Source of the DNA: Nomia melanderi
Taxonomy: Eukaryota; Arthropoda; Insecta; Hymenoptera; Halictidae
Assembly: GCF_051020985.1 (NCBI RefSeq)
Contig: NW_027475174.1
Coordinates: 124,001 to 188,000, forward strand
Direction: 5' to 3'
DNA: 64,000 nt
In this document: piece after piece, positions 51,862 through 62,000 of the stretch
How positions within the stretch are numbered: position 1 is the first letter of the stretch
How the letters are laid out: every line of letters begins with the position of its first letter
The notes under the pieces: model-generated
Databases searched by the model: none
What the model saw: only the letters and a program-made list of their open reading frames with translations
Told to the model about the DNA's origin: nothing
Made by a program: the position numbers and the translations under genes

Positions 51862-53969
51862 ATCAAAGTGCATTGTCTGCAGGAGGCCCTGGCGCATGAA
51901 TCTGTGCAGCGGGAACGACCTCGGACCTCCAGGGGCCGAGGAAACTACCGTCTCATGGGGCCGGACACTCAGGGTCAGGGAAAAATCCAATATATATCCG
52001 GTGATATCTCGGGTGCTATTAGAGATAGCGCAATAAACCAAAGTGCATTGTCTGCAGGAGGCCCTGGGGCATGAATCTGTGCAGCGGGATCGACCCCGGA
52101 CCACCAGGGGCCGAGAAAATCACCGTCTCATGGGGCCGGACTGTCAGGGTCAAGGAAAAATCCAATATATATCTGGTGATATCTCGGGTGCTATTAGAGA
52201 TAGCTCAACAAATCAAAGTGAATTATCTGCAGGGGACCCTGGCGCATGAATCTGTGCAGCGGGAACGACGTCGGACCACCAGGGGCCGAGAAAACCACCA
52301 TCTCATGGGGCCGGACACTCAGGGTCAGGGGAAAATCCAATATATATATGGTGATATCACGGGTGCTATTACAGAAAGCGCAATAAATCAAAGTGCATTG
52401 TCTGTAGGAGGCCCTGGCGCATGAATCTGTGCTACGGGATCGACCTCGGACCACCAGGGGCCGAGGAAACCACCATCTCATGGGGCCGGACACTCAGGGT
52501 CAGGGGAAAATCCAATATATATACGGGGATATCACGGGTGCTATTACAGAAAGCGCAATAAATCAAACTGCATTGTGTGTAGGAGGCCCTGGCGCATGAA
52601 TCTGTGCTGCGGGATCGACCTCGGACCACCAGGGGCCGAGGAAACCACCATCTCATGGGGCCGGACACTCAGGGTCAGGGGAAAATCCAATATATATATG
52701 GTGATATCTCGGGTGCTATTACAGATAGCGCAATAAATGAAAGTGCATTGTCTGCAGGAGGCCCTGGCGCATGAATCTTTGCAGCGGAAAACGACCTAGG
52801 ACCACCAGGGGTCGAGAAAATCACCGTCTCATGGGGCCGGACTGTCAGGGTCAGGGGAAAATCCAATATATGTCTGGTGATATCTCGGGTGCTATTACAG
52901 AAAGCGCAATAAATCAAAGTGCATTGTCTGCAGGAGGCCCTGGCGCATGAATCTGTGCAGCGGGAACGACCTCGGACCTCCAGGGGCCGAGGAAACTACC
53001 GTCTCATGGGGCCGGACACTCAGGGTCAGGGAAAAATCCAATATATATCCGGTGATATCTCGGGTGCTATTAGAGATAGCGCAATAAACCAAAGTGCATT
53101 GTCTGCAGGAGGCCCTGGGGCATGAATCTGTGCAGCGGGATCGACCCCGGACCACCAGGGGCCGAGAAAATCACCGTCTCATGGGGCCGGACTGTCAGGG
53201 TCAAGGAAAAATCCAATATATATCTGGTGATATCTCGGGTGCTATTAGAGATAGCTCAACAAATCAAAGTGAATTATCTGCAGGGGACCCTGGCGCATGA
53301 ATCTGTGCAGCGGGAACGACCTCGGACCACCAGGGGCCGAGAAAACCACCATCTCATGGGGCCGGACACTCAGGGTCAGGGGAAAATCAAATATATATAT
53401 GGTGATATCACGGGTGCTATTACAGAAAGCGCAATAAATCAAAGTGCATTGTCTGTAGGAGGCCCTGGCGCATGAATCTGTGCTACGGGATCGACCTCGG
53501 ACCACCAGGGGCCGAGGAAACCACCATCTCATGGGGCCGGACACTCAGGGTCAGGGGAAAATCCAATATATATACGGGGATATCACGGGTGCTATTACAG
53601 AAAGCGCAATAAATCAAACTGCATTGTCTGTAGGAGGCCCTGGCGCATGAATCTGTGCTGCGGGATCGACCTCGGACCACCAGGGGCCAAGGAAACCACC
53701 ATCTCATGGGGCCGGACACTCAGGGTCAGGGGAAAATCCAATATATATATGGTGATATCTCGGGTGCTATTACAGATAGCGCAATAAATGAAAGTGCATT
53801 GTCTGCAGGAGGCCCTGGCGCATGAATCTTTCCAGCGGAAAACGACCTAGGACAACCAGGGGTCGAGAAAATCACCGTCTCATGGGGCCGGACTGTCAGG
53901 GTCAGGGAAAAATCCAATATATGTCTGGTGATATCTCGGGTGCTATTACAGAAAGCGCAATAAATCAAA
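51862..53969. repeat. 6-monomer tandem duplication (1051 bp period)
   Basis: Unit 1 is about 51868-52918 and unit 2 is 52919-53969. The period is 6 x 175 plus 1 bp because one monomer reads GCGGAAAACGACC (52785 and 53836) with an extra A. Unit 2 differs by GGGGCCAAGG (53690) where unit 1 has GGGGCCGAGG (52639), and CTTTCCAGCGG where unit 1 has CTTTGCAGCGG. The second half of unit 2 is carried again into the repeat at 59068. Confidence 0.9.
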
Positions 53970-56900
53970 GTGCATTGTCTGTAGGAGGCCCTGGCGTATG
54001 AATCTGTGCTGCGGGATCGACCTCGGACCACCAGGGGCCGAGGAAACCACCATCTCATGGGGCCGGACGCTCAGGGTCAGGGGAAAATCCAATATATATA
54101 TGGTGATATCATGGGTGCTATTACAGAAAGCGCAATAAATGAAAGTGCATTGTCTGCAGGAGGCCCTAGCGCATGAATCTGTGCAGCGGGAACGACCTCG
54201 GACCACCAGGGGCCGAGAAAATCACCGTCTCAGGGGCCGGACTGTCAGGGTCAGGGAAAAATCCAATATATATCTGGTGACATCTCGGGTGCTATTAGAG
54301 AAAGCGCAATATGTCAAAGTGAATTATCTGCAGGGTGCCCTGGCGCATGAATCTGTGCAGCGGGGACGACCACGGACCACCAGGGGCCGAGAAAACCACC
54401 GTCTCATAGGGCCGGACACTCAGGGTCAGGGGAAAATCCAATATATATCTGGTGATATCTCGGGTGCTATTAGAACTAGCGCAATAAATCAAAGTGCATT
54501 GTCTGTAGGAGGCACTGGCGAATGAATCTGTGGAGCAGGAACGACCTCGGACCACCTGGCGCCGAGAAAATTACAGATATTTGGAATCCGTCACCCAAGG
54601 TCATGTAAAAATCCAGCATATATCTGGTGATATCTCGGGTGCTATTACAGATAGCGCAATAAACCAAAGTGCCTTGTCTGCGGGAGGCCCTGGCGCATGA
54701 TTCTGTGCAGCGGGAACGACCTCGGACCACAAGGGGCCGAGAAAATCACAGTCTCATTGGGCCGGACACTCAGGGTCAGGGGAAAATTCAATATATATCA
54801 GGTGATATCTCGGGTGCTATTAGAGATAGCGCAATAAACCAAAGTGAATTATCTGCAGGAGGCCCTGGCGCATGAATCTGTGCAGCGGGAACGACCTCGG
54901 ATCACCAGGGGCCGAGAAAACTACCATCTCATGGGGCCGGACACTCAGGGTCAGGGGAAAATCCAATATATATCTGGTGATATCTTGGGTGCTATTAGAG
55001 ATAGCGCAATAAATCAAAGTGCATTGTCTGTAGGAGGCACTGGCGAATGAATCTGTGCAGCAGGATCGACCTCGGACCACCAGGGGCCGAGAAAATTACA
55101 GATATTCGGAATCCGTCACCCAAGGTCATGTAAAAATCCAGCATATATCTGGTGATATCTCGGGTGCTATTACAGATAGCGCAATAAACCAAAGTGCCTT
55201 GTCTGCGGGAGGCCCTGGCGCATGAATCTGTGCAGCGGCAACGACCTCGGGCCACCAGGGGCCGAGAAAATCACCGTCTCATGGGGCCGGACTGCCAGGG
55301 TCAGGGAAAAATCCAATATATATCTGGTGATATCTCGGGTGCTATTAGAGATAGCGCAATAAATCAAAGTTAATTATCTGCAGGGGGCCCTGGCGCATGA
55401 ATCTGGGCAGCGGGAACGACCTCGGACCACCAGGGGCCGAGAAAACCACCGTCTCATGGGGCCGGACGCTCAGGGTCAGGGGAAAATCCAATATATATCT
55501 GGTGATATCTCGGGTGCTATTAGAGATAGCGCAATAAATCAAAGTGCGTTGTCTGTAGGAGGCCCTGGGGCATGAATCTGTGCAGCGGGATCGACCTCGG
55601 ACCACCAGGGGCCGAGAAAATCACCGTCTCATGGGGCCGGACTGTCAGGGTCAGGGGAAAATCCAATATATATATGGTGATATCTCGGGTGCTATTACAG
55701 ATACTGCAATAAATGAAAGTGCATTGTCTGCAGGAGGCCCTAGCGCATGAATCTGTGCAGCGGGAACGACCTCGGACCACCAGGGGCCGAGAAAATCACC
55801 GTCTCAGGGGCCGGAATGTCAGGGTCAGGGAAAAATCCAATATATATCTGGTGACATCTCGGGTGCTATTAGAGAAAGCGCAATATGTCAAAGTGAATTA
55901 TCTGCAGGGTGCCCTGGCGCATGAATCTGTGCAGCGGGAACGACCACGGACCACCAGGGGCCGAGAAAACCACCGTCTCATGGGGCCGGACACTCAGGGT
56001 CAGGGGAAAATCCAATATATATCTGGTGATATCTCGGGTGCTATTAGAGCTAGCGCAATAAATCAAAGTGCATTGTCTGTAGGAGGCACTGGCGCATGAA
56101 TCTGGCCAGCGGGAACGACCTCGGACCACCAGGGGCCGAGAAAACCACCGTCTCATGGGGCCGGAAACTCGGGGTCAGGGGAAAATCCAATATATATCTG
56201 GTGATATCTAGGGTGCTATTAGAGATAGGGCAATAATTCAAAGTGCATTATCCTTAGGAGGCCGTTGCGCATGAATCTGGCCAGCGGGAACGACCTCGAA
56301 CCACCAGGGGCCGAGAAAACCAACGTCCCATGGGGCCGGACACTCAGGGTCAGGGAAAAATCCAATATATATCTGGTGATATCTCGGGTGCTATTAGAGA
56401 TAGCGCAATAAATCAAAGTGCATTATCTGTAGCAGGCCCTGTCGCATGAATCCGTGCAGCGGGATCGACCTCGGACCACCAGGGGCCGAGAAAATCACCG
56501 TCTCATGGGGCCGGACTGTCAGGATCAGGAAAAATCCAATATATAACTGGTGATATCTCGGGTGCTATTAGAGATAGCGCAATAAATCAAAGTGCATTGT
56601 CTGTAGCAGGCACTGGCGCATGAATCTGTGCAGCGGGAACGACCTCGGACCACCAGGGGCCGAGAAAGCCACCGTCCCATGGGGCCGGAAACTCAGGGTA
56701 AGGGAAAAATCCAATATATATCTGGTGATATCTCGGGTGCTATTACAGATAGCGCAATAAACTAAAGTGCATTGTCCGTAGGAGGCCCTTGCGCATGAAT
56801 CTGTGCAGCAGGGACGACATCGGACCACCAGGGGCCGAGAAAACCACCTTCTCATGGGGCCGGACAGTCAGGGTCAGGGGAAAATCCAATATATATATTC

Positions 56901-58990
56901 CGATATCTCGGGTGTTATTAGAGATAGCGCAATAAACCAAAGTGAATTATCTGTAGCAGGCCCTGGCGCATGAATCTGTGCAGCGGGAACGACCTCGGAC
57001 CACCAGGGGCCGAGTAAAAACCACAGTCTCATGGGGCCGCACACTCAGGGTCAGAGAAAAATCCAATATATATCTGGTGATATCTCGGGTGCTATTACAG
57101 ATAGCGCAATAAATCAAAGTGCATTGTCTGTAGGAGGCCCTGGCGCATGAATCTGGACAGCGGGAACGACCTCGGACCACCAGGGGCCGAGAAAACCTCC
57201 GTCCCATGGGGCCGGACACTCAGGGTCAGGGAAAAATCCAATATATATCTGGTGATATCTCGGGTGCTATTAGAGATAGAGCAATAAACCAAAGTGAATT
57301 ATCTGTAGCAGGCCCTGGCGCATGAATCTGTGCAGCGGTAACGACCTCGGACCACCAGGGGCCGAGTAAACCCCCGTCTCATGGGGCCGGACACTCAGGG
57401 TCAGAGGAAAATCCAATATATATCTGGTGATATCTCGGGTGCTCTTACAGATAGCGCACTAAACCAAAGTGAATTATCTGCAGGGGCCCTGGCGCATGAA
57501 TCTGTGCTGTGGGAACGGCCTCGGAAAACCAGGGGCCGAGAAAACCACCGACACATGGGGCCGGACTGTCAGGGTCAGGGAAAAATCCAATATATATCTG
57601 GTGATATCTCGGGTGCTATTAGAGATAGCGCACTAAACCAAAGCGAATTATCTATAGGAGGCCCTGCCGCATGAATCTGGCCAGCGGGAACGACCTCGGA
57701 CCACCAGGGGCCGAGAAAACCACCGTCTCATGGGGCCGGACACTCAGGGTCAGGGGAAAATCCAATATATATCTGGTGATATCTAGGGTGCTATTAGAGA
57801 TAGGGCAATAATTCAAAGTGCACTGTCCGTAGGAGGCCCTTGCGCATGAATCTGGCCAGCGGGAACGACCTCGAACCACCAGGGGCCGAGAAAACCACCG
57901 TCCCATGGGGCCGGACACTCAGGGTCAGGGAAAAATCCAATATATATCTGGTGATATCTCGCGTGCTCTTACAGATAGCGCAATAAATCAAAGTGCAAGC
58001 TCTGCAGGAGGTCCTAGCGCATGAATCTTTGCAGCGGGAACGACCTCGGACCACCAGGGGCCGAGAAAACTACCGTCTCATGGGGTCGGGCACTCAGGGT
58101 CAGGGAAAAATCCAATATATATCTGGTGATATCTCGGGTGCTATTAGAGATAGCGCAATTATTCAAAGTGCAAGCTCTGCAGGAGGTCCTAGCGCATGAA
58201 TCTTTCCAGCGGGAACGACCTCGGACCACCAGGGGCCGAGAAAACTACAGTCTCATGGGGCCGGACTGTCAGGGTCAGGGAAAATCCAATATATATCTGG
58301 TGTTATCTCGGGTGCTATTACAGATAGCGCAATAAACCAAAGTTAATTATCTGCAGGAGGCCCTGGCGCATGAATCCGGGCAGCACCAACGACGTCGGCA
58401 CACCAGGGGCCAAAATAATTACAGATTTTCGGTATCCGTCACCCAAGGTCATGTAAAAGTTCAGCATATATCTGGTGATATCTCGGGTGCTATTACAGAT
58501 AGCGCAATAAACAAAAGTGAATTATCTGCAGGAGGCCCTGGCGCATGAATCTGTGCAGCGGGAACGACCTCGGACCACCAGGGGCCGAGAAAACTACCGT
58601 CTCCTGGGGTCGGACACTCAGGGTCAGGGAAAAATCCAATATATATCTGGTGATATCTCGGGTGCTATTACAGATAGCGCAATAAACCAAAGTGCATTGT
58701 CTGTAGAAGGCCCTGGCGCATCAATCTGTGCAGCAGCAACGACCTCGGACCACCAGGGGCCAAGAAAATTACAGATTTTCGGTATCCGTCTCCCAAGGTC
58801 ATGTAAAAATCCAGCATATATCTGGTGATATCTCGGGTGCTATTACAGATAGCGCAATAAACCAAAGTGCTTTGTCTGCGGGATGCCCGGGCGCATGCTT
58901 GTGTGCAGCGGGAACGACCTCGGACCACCAGGGGCCAAGAAAACCGCCGTCTCATGGGGCCGGACACTCAGGGTCAGGGAAAAATCCATT
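53470..58990. repeat. Long repeat E, copy 1
   Basis: A stretch of about 31 monomers that matches the sequence beginning near 59068 at offset 5598 up to about 55360, then at 6123 to about 56416, and finally at 5248 from about 58014 onward. It contains two monomers with GCACCAACGACGTCGGCACA and AAAATAATTACAG (about 58381 here, 63632 in copy 2) and several with AATTATTCAAAGTGCAAGCTC that are not seen left of 57 kb. Confidence 0.87.
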
Positions 58991-59067
58991 ATATGTCTGG
59001 TGATATCTCGGGTGTCATTAGAGATAGTGCGATAAATCGAAGTGCATTGTCTGCGGGAGGGCCTGTC

Positions 59068-62000
59068 GCATGAATCTGTGCTACGGGATCGACCTCCGAC
59101 CACCAGGGGCCAAGGAAACCACCATCTCATGAGGCCGGACACTCAGGGTCAGGGGAAAATCCAATATATATACGGGGATATCACGGGTGCTATTACAGAA
59201 AGCGCAATAAATCAAACTGCATTGTCTGTAGGAGGCCCTGGCGCATGAATCTGTGCTGCGGGATCGACCTCGGACCACCAGGGGCCAAGGAAACCACCAT
59301 CTCATGGGGCCGGACACTCAGGGTCAGGGGAAAATCCAATATATATATGGTGATATCTCGGGTGCTATTACAGATAGCGCAATAAATGAAAGTGCATTGT
59401 CTGCAGGAGGCCCTGGCGCATGAATCTTTCCAGCGGAAAACGACCTAGGACCACCAGGGGTCGAGAAAATCACCGTCTCATGGGGCCGGACTGTCAGGGT
59501 CAGGGAAAAATCCAATATATGTCTGGTGATATCTCGGGTGCTATTACAGAAAGCGCAATAAATCAAAGTGCATTGTCTGTAGGAGGCCCTGGCGTATGAA
59601 TCTGTGCTGCGGGATCGACCTCGGACCACCAGGGGCCGAGGAAACCACCATCTCATGGGGCCGGACGCTCAGGGTCAGGGGAAAATCCAATATATATATG
59701 GTGATATCATGGGTGCTATTACAGAAAGCGCAATAAATGAAAGTGCATTGTCTGCAGGAGGCCCTAGCGCATGAATCTGTGCAGCGGGAACGACCTCGGA
59801 CCACCAGGGGCCGAGAAAATCACCGTCTCAGGGGCCGGACTGTCAGGGTCAGGGAAAAATCCAATATATATCTGGTGACATCTCGGGTGCTATTAGAGAA
59901 AGCGCAATATGTCAAAGTGAATTATCTGCAGGGTGCCCTGGCGCATGAATCTGTGCAGCGGGGACGACCACGGACCACCAGGGGCCGAGAAAACCACCGT
60001 CTCATAGGGCCGGACACTCAGGGTCAGGGGAAAATCCAATATATATCTGGTGATATCTCGGGTGCTATTAGAACTAGCGCAATAAATCAAAGTGCATTGT
60101 CTGTAGGAGGCACTGGCGAATGAATCTGTGGAGCAGGAACGACCTCGGACCACCTGGCGCCGAGAAAATTACAGATATTTGGAATCCGTCACCCAAGGTC
60201 ATGTAAAAATCCAGCATATATCTGGTGATATCTCGGGTGCTATTACAGATAGCGCAATAAACCAAAGTGCCTTGTCTGCGGGAGGCCCTGGCGCATGATT
60301 CTGTGCAGCGGGAACGACCTCGGACCACAAGGGGCCGAGAAAATCACAGTCTCATTGGGCCGGACACTCAGGGTCAGGGGAAAATTCAATATATATCAGG
60401 TGATATCTCGGGTGCTATTAGAGATAGCGCAATAAACCAAAGTGAATTATCTGCAGGAGGCCCTGGCGCATGAATCTGTGCAGCGGGAACGACCTCGGAT
60501 CACCAGGGGCCGAGAAAACTACCATCTCATGGGGCCGGACACTCAGGGTCAGGGGAAAATCCAATATATATCTGGTGATATCTTGGGTGCTATTAGAGAT
60601 AGCGCAATAAATCAAAGTGCATTGTCTGTAGGAGGCACTGGCGAATGAATCTGTGCAGCAGGATCGACCTCGGATCACCAGGGGCCGAGAAAATTACAGA
60701 TATTCGGAATCCGTCACCCAAGGTCATGTAAAAATCCAGCATATATCTGGTGATATCTCGGGTGCTATTACAGATAGCGCAATAAACCAAAGTGCCTTGT
60801 CTGCGGGAGGCCCTGGCGCATGAATCTGTGCAGCGGCAACGACCTCGGGCCACCAGGGGCCGAGAAAATCACCGTCTCATGGGGCCGGACTGCCAGGGTC
60901 AGGGAAAAATCCAATATATATCTGGTGATATCTCGGGTGCTATTAGAGATAGCGCAATAAATCAAAGTGCATTGTCAGCAGGAGGCACTGGCGAATGAAT
61001 CTGTGCAGCAGGAACTACCTCGGACCACCTGGGGCCGAGAAAATTACAGATATTAGGAATCCGTCACCCAAGGTCATGTAAAAATCCAGCATATATCTGG
61101 TGATATCTCTTGAGCTACTACAGATAGCGCAATAAACCCAAGTGTATTGTCTGCAGGAAACCCTGGCGCATGGATCTGTTTAGCGGGATCGACCTCGGAC
61201 CACCAGGGGCCGAGGAAACCACCATCTCATGGGGCCGGACACTCAGGGTCAGGGGAAAATCCAATATATATATGGTGATATCTCGGGTGCTATTGCAGAT
61301 AGTGCAGTAAATCAAAGTGCATTGTCTGCAGGAGGCCCTGGCGCATGAATCTGTGCAGCGGGATCGACCTCGGACCACGAGGGACCGAGAAAACCATCGA
61401 CACATGGGGCCGGACACTCAGGTTCAAGGAAAAATCCAATATATATCTGGTGATATCTCGGGTGCTATTAGAGATAGCGCAATAAATCAAAGTTAATTAT
61501 CTGCAGGGGGCCCTGGCGCATGAATCTGGGCAGCGGGAACGACCTCGGACCACCAGGGGCCGAGAAAACCACAGTCTCATGGGGCCGGACGCTCAGGGTC
61601 AGGGGAAAATCCAATATATATCTGGTGATATCTCGGGTGCTATTAGAGATAGCGCAATAAATCAAAGTGCGTTGTCTGTAGGAGGCCCTGGGGCATGAAT
61701 CTGTGCAGCGGGATCGACCTCGGACCACCAGGGGCCGAGAAAATCACCGTCTCATGGGGCCGGACTGTCAGGGTCAGGGAAAAATCGAATATATATATGG
61801 TGATATCTCGGGTGCTATTACAGATACTGCAATAAATGAAAGTGCATTGTCTGCAGGAGGCCCTAGCGCATGAATCTGTGCAGCGGGAACGACCTCGGAC
61901 CACCAGGGGCCGAGAAAATCACCGTCTCAGGGGCCGGAATGTCAGGGTCAGGGAAAAATCCAATATATATCTGGTGACATCTCGGGTGCTATTAGAGAAA

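Noticed and set aside
58021..58161. AGGAGG nine bases before an ATG, opening a frame of about 46 codons in many monomers (also for example at 27573 and 63094)
   Set aside because: It resembles a bacterial ribosome-binding site and start, but it is part of the satellite consensus, is broken by point changes in many monomers, and the array is eukaryotic in style. Treated as chance.
58360..58470. Possible foreign insertion at the GCACCAACGACGTCGGCACA monomer
   Set aside because: It aligns over its full length with a type-B monomer, keeps the 175-bp register and recurs at about 63610-63720. It is a diverged monomer, not an insertion.
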